From assembly GCA_023376005.1 (NCBI GenBank), contig CM042145.1:92387915-92451914 (forward strand): a DNA stretch of 64,000 nt, given 5' to 3'. The notes beneath the pieces were generated by a model. It did no database searches and was not told where the DNA came from. It worked only from the letters and a program-made list of their open reading frames with translations. The stretch comes from Doryteuthis pealeii (taxonomy: Eukaryota > Mollusca > Cephalopoda > Myopsida > Loliginidae). This document shows positions 1 through 11,606 of the stretch, piece after piece. The translations under genes and the position numbers were made by a program. Each line of letters starts with the position of its first letter. Within the stretch, counting starts at the first letter, position 1.

Positions 1-133
1 TAAACACATTTTATTATCCGAAGGTTTTGGTCAAATTGTTATTTTTTAAAAAATATGTAACTTAATTTTCAATAAGCCTCCAGTTCTGGCTCACAATTGT
101 GCCATAAGCAGGCCTGGAGTATAGTACACCAGG
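1..133. other. Unassigned AT-rich sequence
   Basis: No coding, RNA or repeat signal recognised before the first RepA copy. Confidence 0.4.
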
Positions 134-695
134 GTTTGATTTTGTTTGTTTTACAGCATATCAACCTCAGTGGGTCATTTAATGCCGAAAGTTTTGAAAT
201 AAATCAATTCTTAATGGATAATACAATTTTTTTATAAATACATTTTTCTATCTAACCCATAGATGGGACCCTAACAGGTACTACCACTCGGGGTCAGAGT
301 GGACCAGGGAGCAATGGTGATGAAGGGTGCTCCACATTCCCCAAACCTCCAGAACAGGAACCTCACCATCAGAGAGTTTAACGTCATTCCCAAGACATGT
401 AGACCCTTAGTCCCCGGCTTCTAGCACCCATATGATAAAAAGGGGTTGGATATTGCCATAAGGGCAATAGGGTTGGTGCAATCATATAGGTGCTAGGGCT
501 TGACATGACCAGCCTCTCCGACCACCCGTCTAGCCTAAGATAGGGCCAAAGTGGAGTATTGCAAGTCATGAACTGCTCATCCACCTGGCTTCTATCCTTA
601 AGCATTACGGGTCGCCACCCATGGCCAACAAGTGGCCCCATTGGGGGAGTCTTACCCCTCTGCAGAGGTGCAGTCGGTGCATTCTAAGGGCAGAA
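134..695 (+). repeat. RepA copy, one end plus centre
   Basis: This copy begins with the RepA end module (a GCATATCAACC block, then GGGTCATTTAATGCC), then the block around ACCCATAGATGGGACC, the accagggagcaatggtgatg block, and the central region ending near gcagtcggtgcattctaa. The same order recurs at 41750-42305 and in both window palindromes. Any open reading frames inside are short, start in different places in different copies and are not conserved as protein, so I call it non-coding repeat DNA. Confidence 0.8.
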
Positions 696-956
696 GTACA
701 CCATGGGGTGAATGGTAATTAAATTTGGTTACAAGGGGTGCACCAAGGAAAAAGTTTGAGAAGTGCTGACCTTACTTAGCTAATTGTCTTTTTTGTATAA
801 GTGGTCAAAGTTTCCAATCTATTTGTACTTTTACACTTGTGTTAACCAGTATCACCGACCCTGCACTAAGAATAGAATCCAAAACTAATCCTGTTCTACA
901 TCAACATGTGCACATGAAAAATTAGCATGAATAAAATTCACAACACATGAGCAGAG

Positions 957-1272
957 ATGCTGATAGGTAAGCATCCTGCATCCCCGATGCACAAAAATCT
1001 AAAAGGACGCAGTAAAATCATATCCATGTGTCCCAGTGTTTTTCTTTTTTCTTCCCTCACCATTTCAGGCTAACTGTAAATTCATTTCAATAGTTTCTTA
1101 GAAATTAATTACACAGAATAGGTTAGCCGGCTTTAGTGGTTTCCCCAGATCATAAATAAAAACCCTACAATCTATTAAGAAACTTTACTTGGGACCCATT
1201 AATTTTCCCGAGGACTCATTCAAAGCAAATATGTGCATCCCAGGACACACTAGATCAAAAAGCTATCAGCAT
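957..1272 (+). mobile_element. Element C, MITE-like, short inverted ends
   Basis: The element starts ATGCTGATAG and ends CTATCAGCAT, a 10-bp perfect terminal inverted repeat, and is 316 bp long. Related copies are at 51595-51896 (same strand), 23900-24090 (reverse, truncated against RepA) and 56327-56490 (reverse, cut by the N gap). It encodes no protein. Size and inverted ends fit a non-autonomous DNA element; no clear target duplication is visible. Confidence 0.6.
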
Positions 1273-1560
1273 CACTGCATGAGTTTTCATCTTTAAATTT
1301 CAAACATTTTAAAAAGATTCTAATCTGTTTTTTGACTTTCAGAAGTATTAAAACTAATAGACGTAATGAGAGCATTTAATTATCGAAATGAAAGCAGGAA
1401 GGAGAGAAGAAAGGTTCTTAAAGTGTTTTGACTTGAGATAGTTTTTCTTTATTTTATCTACTTAAAGGCCTTTTAAGTTTGCAGGGCAGGTTACAGGAAC
1501 AAAATGCCAGTGTTGTTGGGGGTGAAGGCTAAAGAAGATGAGATTTTTTAGATAGCTGAT
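1273..1560. other. Unassigned AT-rich sequence
   Basis: Nothing recognised between element C and the GA-rich tract. Confidence 0.4.
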
Positions 1561-1683
1561 ATGAGAGAAAGAAAAAAAGAGAAAAAGATGGCGAGAGAGA
1601 ATAATGATAGAAAGAGAAAAACACTGAATAAGAAAGAAGGAGGGAATAATGAAGATTGAATGACAGAGAATAGTAATTGAGTA

Positions 1684-1716
<33 letters not shown>

Positions 1717-2090
1717 AAGAGCAAAAAAGGAGAGAAAAGAGAGGGCGTGTAAGGGAGAGAGAAAAGAGAGGGCGTGTAAGGGAGAGAGAAAAGAGAGGGC
1801 GTGTAAGGGAGAGAGAAAAGAGAGGGCGTGTAAGGGAGAGAGGGTGTGTAAGGGAGAAGAGAAAGAGAGGGCATGTAAGGAGGAGAGAAAAGAGAAAGAG
1901 AGGGCGTGTAAGGAGGAGAGGAAAGAGAGCGTGGAGAGAGAGAGGGAGAGAAGATAGAGGGAAAAGAGAGGGAGCGTGTAGAGAGAGAAAAACAGAAGGA
2001 ATGAGGGGAGAGTAATGGGAGAGAGAGAGGGAGAGAAGATAGAGGGAAAAGAGAGGGAGCGTGTAGAGAGAGAAAAACAGAAGGAATGTG

Positions 2091-2125
<35 letters not shown>

Positions 2126-2130
2126 CAGCG
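1561..2130 (+). repeat. Purine (GA/A) tract with 27-bp and ~83-bp tandem repeats
   Basis: After a poly-A run at 1683-1706 there are four consecutive 27-bp units containing gagggcgtgtaagggagaga (from about 1740), then degenerate units. A longer block containing agatagagggaaaagagag occurs twice, near 1950 and 2033, so it is duplicated with a period of about 83 bp. The complementary strand is almost pure C/T, which gives long artefactual serine/leucine-rich reading frames on the minus strand and a Lys/Arg/Glu frame on the plus strand. None looks like a gene. Confidence 0.9.
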
Positions 2131-2239
2131 AGAGATATCTAACGAGAGAATAGACAAATAAAAGATACATTAAAAGGGTAATTAAAAAAAAATAGGTGGA
2201 TACAGTTTATATTTGACAGTAGTGAATTTCATTAAACAA

Positions 2240-3017
2240 AGAATGAGAAATAGAGATAGATAGAGATATAGATAGATAGATAGAGATAGAGATATATAGA
2301 GATAGATATAGAGAGATAGATAGAGAGATAGATATAGAGATAGATATAGAGATAGATAGAGAGATAGATATAGAGATAGATAGATAGATATAGAGATAGA
2401 TAGATATAGATATAGAGATAGATAGATATAGATATAGAGATAGATAGAGATAGATAGAGATAGATAGAGATAGATAGAGATAGATAGAGATAGATAGATA
2501 GAGATAGATAGATAGATAGATATAGAGATAGATAGAGATAGATAGATATAGAGATAGATAGAGATAGAGATAGATAGAGATAGATAGAGATAGATAGAGA
2601 TATAGAGATAGATATAGAGATAGATATAGAGATAGATAGATAGATAGATAGATATAGAGATAGATATAGAGATAGATATAGAGATAGATAGATATAGAGA
2701 TAGATATAGAGATAGATATAGAGATAGATAGAGATAGATAGATATAGATAGATATAGATAGATATAGATAGATATAGAGATAGAGATAGATATATAGATA
2801 GATAGAGATAGATATATAGATAGAGATAGAGATAGATATAGAGATAGAGATAGAGATAGATATATAGATAGATAGATATATAGATAGAGATAGATATATA
2901 GATAGAGATAGATATATAGATAGAGATAGATATAGATAGATATATAGATATATAGATAGATATATAGATAGATATATAGATATATAGATATATATATAGA
3001 TAGATATATAGATATAT

Positions 3018-3054
<37 letters not shown>

Positions 3055-3071
3055 TAGAGAGAGAGAGAGAG

Positions 3072-3104
<33 letters not shown>

Positions 3105-3200
3105 TATAGAGAGATAGATAGATATATAGAGAGAGATAGATATACATAGATAGATATAGAGAGATACATAGATAGATATAGAGAGATATAGATAGAGGGT
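2240..3200 (+). repeat. GATA/GA/TA compound microsatellite
   Basis: Nearly 1 kb built only from GATA, GA and TA steps in changing phase, ending in a pure TA run near 3023-3052 and a GA run near 3055-3074. Minus-strand reading frames of over 300 residues here are tyrosine/serine/isoleucine-only and are translation artefacts of the array. Confidence 0.95.
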
Positions 3201-3259
3201 TGTTTTAAGTAATGTTTACAACAAACCTGCTCATAAAAAGAAGAAAAAGAAACCTTCAC

Positions 3260-3835
3260 CTGACACTAACATAACAGCATATCTCTTTTACTAAATGACT
3301 TCACCTGCTTTTTTTTTGCTTTTTTTAAAATAAATCTCAACGTATGGGTAACTGATTCATTTTGTCGATACAGACTCACCCCCCTCACAATTACCCCCTC
3401 CCTCTTCCAGACTTTGGCAACTTTAATTACATTAAAGATCTAAATTCAGAATTATAAACTTTATCCTAACATGTAATGCATACATAACTAGGACTTAAAA
3501 TTCTTTTCTTTTTTCATTGGTAATCTCCATTTCTTGTTTTTATCATAGTGATGCATTTATTCATGTTTTGTTTTGTGTCCTTGGCTACCAAAAAAGAAGA
3601 AAAAAAAAAAAAAAACATTGTGAGGTTTCTGATTTTACATAACACCTCGTGCAAGAAACATGAAGTTGTATCCAATCAGCTTTATATTGTCATAGAGACA
3701 AGAGCCATGCCTAGCACAAAGCGAACTAGTCTCATTAAATAATGCACTGTGGTAGTGACTTTGATCCTCACATGACGCTCTTCTGAACTGCCCCTATGCC
3801 AGACTAATCTAAGCCTTATTATAATATGTCCTGTC
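3260..3835. other. Unassigned AT-rich sequence
   Basis: Contains short poly-A/poly-T runs and a 64-codon frame at 3548-3742 with no recognisable family. No splice-bounded exon, RNA gene or repeat recognised. Confidence 0.4.
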
Positions 3836-3837
3836 AG

Positions 3838-3905
3838 CAGGGTTTAGAATATGCTGACTGTATCCCCTGAAGAGGAGTAAGACCTCCTGTAGCGTAATTA
3901 TTATG
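3838..3905 (-). repeat. RepA-related fragment
   Basis: A block reading gaatatgctgactg, then gaggagtaagacctcctgta, resembles the RepA segment around the conserved ctgcagaggggtaagac block seen at 46250-46290 and 62730-62760. Short and diverged. Confidence 0.5.
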
Positions 3906-4027
3906 GTCTACAGAGAATTTGGGGATTGAAAAGAAAACGGCAATCGGATTTCTGGAGAAAGAGAAGAAAAAAAACAAATAAGAACAAAGGAGTTTGAAAC
4001 TTGGTCCATCACTGACTCACCAAATTA

Positions 4028-4207
4028 TTTTTGAAGTTTGAAAGAAGAACGGTTTTGAAATATGACGTCAAATATTCTATTTTACAGTGTTGGTATGGGA
4101 TGTTTCCTTTCGATACATACACATACACCATCCCATACCAATGCCGTAAAATAGAATATTTGACGTCATATTTCAAAACCGTCTCCTTTTTTCAAACTTC
4201 AAAAATT
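4028..4207. repeat. Foldback, ~75-bp inverted arms, 28-nt loop
   Basis: The left arm (about 4028-4101) and right arm (about 4130-4207) are nearly perfect reverse complements. Both contain aatatgacgtcaaatattc or its complement, and the arm tips are tggtatgggat and atcccatacca. The reading frame across it is an artefact. It could be a foldback MITE or part of the element that carries the hammerhead-like motif 90 bp downstream. Confidence 0.85.
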
Positions 4208-4295
4208 TTTAAACTGAATAACACATAACTACGACTCGCTTTTCTCATTATTCTGTGATAAATAATTTATTATTACCTTCCATATACCAACAAAT

Positions 4296-4344
4296 GCCCT
4301 GAAGATGATCTAATTAATAGATCGAAACACTGCAGCGTCGGCCA
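4296..4344 (+). ncRNA. Hammerhead-ribozyme-like motif, Penelope type
   Basis: Core CTGAAGA is at 4299-4305. A perfect 6-bp stem II follows (GATCTA 4307-4312, TAGATC 4318-4323, loop 4313-4317), then GAAA at 4324-4327. The short stem III region CACTGCAGCG (4328-4337) would be CGC/GCG around TGCA but for one A-C mismatch that looks like CpG decay. The cleavage-site GTC falls at 4337-4339, and stem I is GCC (4296-4298) with GGC (4340-4342). An extra T sits at 4306. This order is that of minimal type I hammerheads known from Penelope-like retroelements. It is followed by AATAAAC, as at the 46971 motif. Catalytic activity is not shown. Confidence 0.6.
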
Positions 4345-4516
4345 ATAAACTTGCCACTTAACCCATTTAAACCTGTGTTTTTTCATTTTTCCTAATATAC
4401 TACATACCGTCGGATTCACTTCCTTTCTTCACATATATATAGCTTTCCTATAAAACAGATGGAGCACTCTCTGGCAGTCTATGTATTTATCAGTTAAAAT
4501 CCTAGTTCCAGTCTGT

Positions 4517-4678
4517 AAGTGCTGATGGCCGAGTGGTTAAGAAGTTTGACTGAGGATAAATCGATTGGGTTTCCATCACGGCTGGAGGTAGCCTGCTAAT
4601 GTCTAGCCACACTGAAGAGACGTGATACTTTGAAACATGGTGTCTGTGGATGACTAATATATAATTCATTTGAAAAAT
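4517..4678 (+). repeat. SINE-4, tRNA-derived (Leu/Ser-type head)
   Basis: Starts with a tRNA-like box A (GGCCGAGTGGTTAAG, 4528-4542), then a diverged box B, and a body ending gtgtctgtggatgactaata. The body recurs without the tRNA head at 39490-39575, followed there by a CA microsatellite, so this is an interspersed SINE and not a tRNA gene. Confidence 0.65.
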
Positions 4679-4679
4679 A

Positions 4680-5700
4680 TATTTAGTTTAATAAAAATTT
4701 TGCTGATAAGGTCAATCAAAGATAGATAAAATGTTTGTAAATTCTGATGATGGGAAGGTCTTACTGTATGCATACACACATTATATAATGTATAAGGTAG
4801 TAATCAAGATAATTTTTACTTATGTAGTTAAAAATATAAAATTTATAATTTGTTCTAAAAATTGTATAAAAATATCAAATATCTGTGTTATGAATTTAAA
4901 ATGTAATTGAATCTGAAAATAGCAAATATCTAAGAGTCAGCTGCTCTCTGATAACACCAGATATACAAATATCTTTAGGAAGAATCTTTTATCATCTTGA
5001 TAATTCAACACCACCATATAGTTAAGAAAAAAGAAAATTTAAAAATAGATTTTCACTAAAATCAATTTGCATGAAAGTTGTTCAAAAGTGAATATATAGG
5101 GTTATTGATAAATAATAACTCCCTATTTTAAAACTATAATTTTTTTATACTAGTAAGAATATGCGCCCTCTGGGCATAAGTATTTAAGTTTTAATGAAAT
5201 TAAATGTATTAAATTAGAAAGACTAATGAAATTAAATAACATATATAAAAAGATTACACTTATTTTAATGATATTTTAATTGGTTCTATATAAAAATCAG
5301 TCTTAGGATTGATTTTAATATGTTGGAGAATAAAACAATATTAGAGATCAATAACACCAAGTAATTATTTATTAAATCTGGTTTTCTTAAAACCAGTATG
5401 CAAATTAACCACACCATATTTTATGTAAACCTTTATTTCTTAGTGATATATAAGACACATTGCAGGATTTTAAATGTACTAATTACATGGGCTGTTTTGC
5501 GACAAGTCTAACTCAGATTTTCAGAGAGACATTGTTAATAAATATGATTTATTCTATGTATTAATGATTTTGACTATAAATTAAATACTCATTGATAAAT
5601 TTACTTAATTCCTGAGGGTACTGTGATGTAAGCAGTGAGGTAGTTTCAGTTACAGACAAACACCGAATCTCCATTATAATAAGATGAAGTTACATTTTTC
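4680..5700. other. Unassigned AT-rich sequence
   Basis: About 1 kb, strongly AT-rich. No open frame, RNA or repeat family recognised. Confidence 0.4.
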
Positions 5701-5713
5701 TCAATTCTTTCTT

Positions 5714-5845
5714 CCAAAGTGGAGTGCTGCATATCATGGACTGCTCAGCCACCAGGATTCCGTACTTAAGAATCATGGGTCACCACCCACAGCCAACAGA
5801 TGAGAGGATTTTACCCCTCTGCAGAGGCCCAGCAAACAAGGCAGG
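5714..5845 (+). repeat. RepA central fragment
   Basis: Matches the RepA centre in order: caaagtggagt, catggactgctcagccacc, gggtcaccaccca, then ttacccctctgcagagg. The ends are missing. Confidence 0.75.
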
Positions 5846-6040
5846 GACAATGAACAGATAAAGGGCAAATATTATGGATAAAGGTGATAGGGTTTGAGTG
5901 GGTTGAACTCCCCAAATTAACTGTCTTAAAGTTTGATTGATGTTATTTTGGTCTAAGAATGTCATTTTAAAATTTATTTAAAATCTGAACAGTGATCAAT
6001 CTTTTACTCATGAATCATGAGCATAATTGCTTGTTCATTA

Positions 6041-6314
6041 GGGTAGGTTGATTTTTCACTTTTTAAAAATATCAAATTGTTCATCTATACGAAAGTTGTG
6101 TGTTAGTATACTGAATACTGATAACAAAAATTAGATCTTTTACTTGCACTATTGTTTGAGGAAATAGCATCAAAGATTGTCTACTAAAATGCTCTAAAAA
6201 ATCCTTGTTTTCGCAAAATTTAGCCTTTAGAAAACAAGGATTTTTAGTGTATTTTAGTAGATTCGCATAGATGGACAATTTGATATTTTAAAAAAGTGAA
6301 AAATCAACCTACCC
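6041..6314. mobile_element. MITE with ~50-bp inverted ends and TA flanks
   Basis: Begins GGGTAGGTTGATTTTTCAC and ends in its complement at 6314. The inverted arms run about 50 bp and a second inner pair sits around tccttgttttc/gaaaacaagga. TA dinucleotides flank both sides (6039-6040, 6315-6316), the target duplication typical of Tc1/mariner-type elements. The same element lies in opposite orientation at 17497-17768, exactly at the axis of the large palindrome. Confidence 0.85.
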
Positions 6315-6614
6315 TATTGTACATATCAGTTAAAAATAAAATAAATTGAAAATTTTTTTTTTTGTAATCATTTCAATTTTTCTTTTTAATTCGAGAAAAA
6401 AAAAAAAAAAAAAAAAAAAAGGAATAATTAAAAAACAAAAAAATAATCACTAGAAAAAAGTTCTACCATATGTGTCTTCAGTAGAACTACCACTGTATCC
6501 TAATTTGAAGCATCATGTCATTTCTAAAGGTCTGGCATGCAAAGGATGTAGAGCCTGGTTGCAGAGTTGAATTCAGAAAAACAAAACAAAAAAACAAAAA
6601 AAAAAAAAACTTAC

Positions 6615-7003
6615 CCTCTGTTAATTCACTACCAAAAATAAACGCCTTGGGTTTGGCAGCAGCAATACAATGCAAGAGTGGCTTGTCTCGAAGATTGAAA
6701 TTGATAAGAGCAGCAATGACTCCGATTTTGGAGAGGCCTAACCAGATGCAAACATATTCGGGACGGCTTTCCATAAAAAGCGCGATTGTATCTCCAGGCT
6801 GGTAGCCAGCCTTTTGGAAGTAATGAGCAACAGAATTTGCATGCTCATCCACCTGCCGGAAAGTCCAAATTTTGTCCTCAATACGAAATGCAATCTTTTC
6901 TGGATGTCGATCAACAATTTTCTTGAACAAGGATGCAATAGTCTCATGATTTTTGGTATATCTCCGGAGTTTAAATCTGAGTTTTATTAGGTTGTACAGT
7001 GCC
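6615..7003 (-). CDS. Internal exon, SLC27A-type fatty-acid transport protein
   Basis: Read on the minus strand, a polypyrimidine/CAG acceptor precedes base 7003 and a GTAAG donor follows base 6615. The exon is 389 nt, starting with the last base of a split codon and ending with the first base of another. The protein is open throughout and contains WTFRQVDEHANSVAHYF, GYQPGDTIALFMESRPEYV and GVIAALINFNLRDKPLLHC, ending FIFGSELTEG. This is the N-terminal part of the AMP-binding domain of SLC27A1/A4-class fatty-acid transport proteins, membrane-bound enzymes that couple long-chain fatty-acid uptake to acyl-CoA synthesis. The ATP-binding motif and catalytic C-terminus must lie on exons outside the window. 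Of three copies in the window this one has an intact frame. Which SLC27A paralogue is uncertain. Confidence 0.88.
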
Positions 7004-7690
7004 CTGAAATAAAATTTTAAAAAAATAAAGATTAATGACACATCCACTAATTGGTAACGGTTTTTGTTGTTTTTTGTTTTTTCTAATGACAAAAAGATAG
7101 TAATAATAGAAAACAATGGTTGTTTTACTAGGCTGAGTAAAAAGTGAGTGCAATATTTTGGTACATGCTAGTTTGCGGCACACACACATTATATATATAA
7201 GGAAAAGGGGGGTTGTAATGAATCCGACAGAATGAGGTAAAAAAAAGGAATGAAAGAACAAAACTCAGACAAAAATGTGTAGTATATTTCGCTGGAGTTT
7301 GAACTCAGCTTCTTCTACTTTATTGAATTATTCGGATCATACAAGTGTTTTATAGAAGGGGGAAGTAGGTAGGTGGGTAAGTTTTGTGGTGAGGGAAAGA
7401 TTTGATTGGTTATAGGAGACATCTTTGGGGAAGATAAGAAATGAATCAGAGTTGAGGGAGGTAGGTAGAAACAATGAATGGTGAGAAATACCTGATAGGG
7501 GGAGGGGAGTAGCCATTTCTTGGAGAGAGATTTGTGTAGAGGAAGTAGCAAATGGGAGTAATAAAAGGGGGGTGGTTAGATGACCACAAAATCAAAATCA
7601 AACCTGTTTGTTAGGTATGTGGGTTATGGCCAAATACGTCAGCAAGTGAGGGTCAACAGGAGAGGTTAGGTTAGTTGGGGGTGGGAAAGT

Positions 7691-7693
<3 letters not shown>

Positions 7694-7746
<53 letters not shown>
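7694..7746. repeat. TA microsatellite
   Basis: Pure TA run in the intron beside the exon. The equivalent positions in the two other copies (16083-16140, 19119-19175) have interrupted TA runs of different length. Confidence 0.95.
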
Positions 7747-7751
<5 letters not shown>

Positions 7752-7764
7752 TATTTGTTTGTTA

Positions 7765-7895
7765 AGCAGAGTTTTACAGATTTGAATGCAGAGTTTTCAT
7801 TCTCCTAGACTGCTTATCTAACCAAGGTTAAAAAGCCCAGTCTGCCCTACTATTTACCCATAGCTGTAGGGAGAGTAGTTGGGTGGGGAAGGGGT
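7765..7895 (-). repeat. SINE-2 fragment
   Basis: Carries the SINE-2 body blocks gagttttcattctcctagac, aaccaaggttaaa and cagtctgccctactattta. The tRNA head is absent. Also present at 15990-16082 (reverse) and 19178-19290 in the palindrome arms. Confidence 0.7.
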
Positions 7896-8814
7896 TATGA
7901 TTATATATGCCAAAGTCAATTTTAAAGGAGAGTACAGCTGGTTTGGATTTAGTTTTCCTTCTAATTGACTAGTTGCCTCAGCAAAGCATCTTAAATTCAG
8001 AGTATTCTAAACTGCACCAACAGCGTATTGAACTTATTATATAACGAACAGAGACAGCAAACAGATTTGGAATTAATTTCATTGTAGATATATTGAATTA
8101 TCTACACTTTGAACAATTTTTGTACCATGTGCTTGCCCCCCCCCCAAAAAAAAAAAAAATTCTGACTAAATTTGATTTTTTTTTTTTTACAGAATTAACT
8201 ATTCTATTGAATGCAAACTATTTTCTTTCAAGTGGAATTTATTTTATTTTTAGAAAAGAAAACCCAAAACATTTCAACAGTTAATTGTATTCCAAATCCA
8301 CCAATTGATCATTGTCCCACTTACAAAAAAAAAAAAAAAAAAAAAAAACACACTTAAACAGTCCACTCCTGTTAGAGGGAGTGACTTTAACACATCCAAT
8401 AAGTCTTCTTAGTTATTGGCCAAGAGGTTAAAAACTGTAATTACTGATCAGAATTTAAGTTGAACAGTGCAGAACATTTGATAATCTACACACACACACA
8501 CACACACACACAACCCATCGACAGAGACGTGGTAGCATGTCAGGAGTCTCAGGAGATGTGACAAAAGACAATAGAGTCCAAAAAGCAAAACATTCAAAGG
8601 AAAAGGAATCAAGTCTTTGGCCAGTCAATATCAGATGATATCCTGATGTTGGTAGAGAAAAATTAACTGCATGGTGACAAAGAACAAGGCTGGCTTGTAC
8701 TTTATTTAGAATACTACATAGAATGTATTATATTATTTACTCTGACATGTAAACGAATTCAGGATTTTATATGAAAGACAGGTTAAATATAGAAATACAA
8801 AATGTTATCAAAAT

Positions 8815-9499
8815 ACATACACACTAATAGATATATACACATATACAGACACATTCATATATATGTATATTTAGTAACACGCACCACAACATACAATACA
8901 TACAATGCATAGCACGCACACACACACATACATACAATGCATAGACACGCACACACACACATACATACAATGCATAGACACACACACACACCTACATACA
9001 ATGCATAGACACGCACACATAATACATACATACATACATACACATACATACATAGCACACATATTACCTACATACACGCACACATATATATACATACATA
9101 TACCATATATACATACACGCACACATACACACATATATACATACACGCACACATACACACATATATACATACACGCACACATCACACATATACACATACC
9201 ACACATACACATATACACATATACATACATACAGCACATACACAATATACATACATACACACATACACACATACACATAACATACACATATACATACATA
9301 CACACACATACACATATACACATATACATACACCACGATACACATATACATACATCCACATACACATATACACATATTATATACATACATAACATATACA
9401 CATATATACATACATACACATATACACATATATATACATACATAAACACACACATACAACACACACCATACACATCACACATATATATATACAACACAT

Positions 9500-9530
<31 letters not shown>

Positions 9531-9730
9531 CACGCACACATATATATATATACACGCACACACATATATATATATACACGCACACATACACACACATATA
9601 TATAATTACACGCACACATATAATAACTATAACACAACATATATATATATAAACGCACACATATATATATACAGCACACATAAACACACATATATATATA
9701 TATATACATACACAGTATGCACATGACATA
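8815..9730. repeat. Large CA/ACAT/TA compound microsatellite
   Basis: About 0.9 kb of CA, ACAT and TA steps with a recurring unit containing catacatacaatgcatagac followed by acgcacacac. The reverse complement is at 13985-15050 and a longer forward copy (about 1.2 kb) at 20250-21465. Long frames rich in Cys/Val/Tyr/Met or Thr/His/Ile are artefacts of the array. Confidence 0.95.
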
Positions 9731-9789
9731 TATTTAGTACAGAAACACATACAAAATCTGGCAGAATGATCTCCTAGATTTGGAAATTT

Positions 9790-10110
9790 ATTGCCCACAC
9801 GATACTAAGTAGCAGTGAAGTGGGTTAAGTATGTCTTTGAGCTATTCAATTGCCATTATGACATGGAATGGTGAACACTGTGCCATTGTCATTAAAACTT
9901 ACAAAAGTCAATCCCAATACATTTGAGAACTAAATATTTTTGACAAAACACAGAATTATGCAAGTGCAGTACTCTCTTGTCCATACTCACCCAAACTTAG
10001 TGAAATAAAAATGTAAATAAATATATCCCCTTATGCATATTTAATACAATTCTTATTTTTTTTATTACAGGTGTTGCAACTTTCATTCGATTTTGATTGA
10101 TCAATTTTAT
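9790..10110. other. Unassigned intronic or intergenic sequence
   Basis: Present again at about 21530-21840 in the duplicated copy. Nothing recognised. Confidence 0.4.
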
Positions 10111-10114
10111 CAGC

Positions 10115-10560
10115 ATGTAAATCCATCAAGGGTTATTTCATATCTAAAAGTTACAGGAATCGCATTCATATTTAGATTTTTTGGGTAGTTATTTCTTAGA
10201 TTTTTTTTTTTTTTTTTTTTTTGCATACAGTTCAACTGAATATGAATAAATTTTAAATTGAGATCTATTTGACCCATAAATGGGAATCATTTTTTTGTGT
10301 GGTTGTTTAAGAGATTTTATTTTTGCAAATGATCCTTCAAATACAATAATTTTTAAACAGATTTATTTAACTTAATAGGTACTACCACTGTGATTCAGAG
10401 TGGACCTGGGAGTAAAAGTAATGAAGATTGACTCCACACTCCCCAGAGCTCCAGAACTGGAACCTCACCATTAGATGCAGTTTAGTTTAGTGTTTATACC
10501 CAGGACACTCTTTTTTTTTGAAGAGGTGGTCTTACCCACCTCTGCAGCGTTATATTCTAG
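10115..10560 (+). repeat. RepA-related copy, diverged subfamily
   Basis: Has aggtactaccactgtgattc, gagtggacctgggagtaa, ccagaactggaacctcacc and a Cys-box-like ctctgcag ending, in RepA order but diverged. It is duplicated at 21845-22275. Confidence 0.65.
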
Positions 10561-10683
10561 CCCTACTGAAGCTGATTTATTTTTGATTACAAAGTTTTCC
10601 ATCTGCACATTTTGGTAATAATTAACACCTAAAAAGATCTGTTTTGATCATATAATGTTACACTAGAGAAATAAAATCCTGAG

Positions 10684-10945
10684 GGGCCGCCCGGTTAGTG
10701 TTCTCAGTCCTAGAGCGTTCGACTAGGAATCACAAGGTTCCTGGTTCAATACCGGCCTCCTGCCAACTCAGTGTTGATAAGCACAAGAATCTGTTGCAGT
10801 AAAGTGAGGAGCTGATGGTAGTGTAGTGCTCCACCCCAGACCCTAAAAATAATATCCTTGTCTAGTGCAAAAGAAAAAGGGGATAGACTCCCTCACTGTA
10901 GGTGGTCAACTGACATTAGGCTGCCCGATGTTGACGATCTTTGGT
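10684..10945 (+). repeat. SINE-1, tRNA-derived, error-rich copy
   Basis: Same element as 22401-22650 but with several extra bases inside the tRNA head, so box A is disrupted here. The body blocks (gccaactcag, gtaaagtgaggagctgatgg, ggggatagactccctcac) are clear. Confidence 0.8.
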
Positions 10946-11296
10946 TTAGAAGAATAACCTTTTTATAAAAAAAATTGTTAGGGTATGTACTTACTATGGA
11001 CGATACTATGATATTTATAATATCTATTTTGATATTTATAGTGAAACATTATACAATGATTTTATCATCTTTTCTAGTGAAACATTATAAAAGAATTGTT
11101 GGGAGGGTGTATTTATTTATTTATGGGTGATACTATAATTTTCAGTAATATTCATTTGTATAATGTTCCACTAGAAATAATAAAATCCTGGATCTTTGGT
11201 TAGGAAGAAAATTAACTTTTTTATACCGAAAATGTAAGGGGGGGGTACTTATTTTATGGACAATCTTCTGATATTCAATAATGGCTATTTTTGTGG

Positions 11297-11606
11297 TTTT
11301 GGTTGGTTTTACGGCATATATAACCTCAGTGGGGTCATTTAATGCAACAAAAGTTGAAATAAATCAATTTCTTAATGGATAATACAATTTTGTTTATAAA
11401 TAACATTTTTCTATTTAACCCATAGAGGGACCCTAACAGTACTACCACTCCGGGTCAGAGTGGGACCAGGGAGCCAATGGTGATGAAGGGGTGCTCCACA
11501 TTCCTCAAACTCCAAAACTGGAACCTCACCATCAGATAGAGTTTTTACGTCATTCCCAGACATGTAGACCCTCAGCCACTGCCTTCTAGCACCCATATGA
11601 TGGATA
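11297..11606 (+). repeat. RepA end copy nested in the tandem-unit array
   Basis: Runs from ggttttacggcata to gcacccatatgatgga and interrupts a tandem unit whose halves lie on either side. Duplicated at 23006-23312. Confidence 0.75.

Noticed and set aside
2182..3259. Two open frames of over 320 residues on the minus strand
   Set aside because: They translate a GATA/TA array into Tyr/Ser/Ile/Leu only; no start context, domain or splice sites.
8871..9798. Long Cys/Val/Tyr or Thr/His frames, suggestive of metal-binding proteins
   Set aside because: Pure microsatellite translation, open in several frames on both strands at once.
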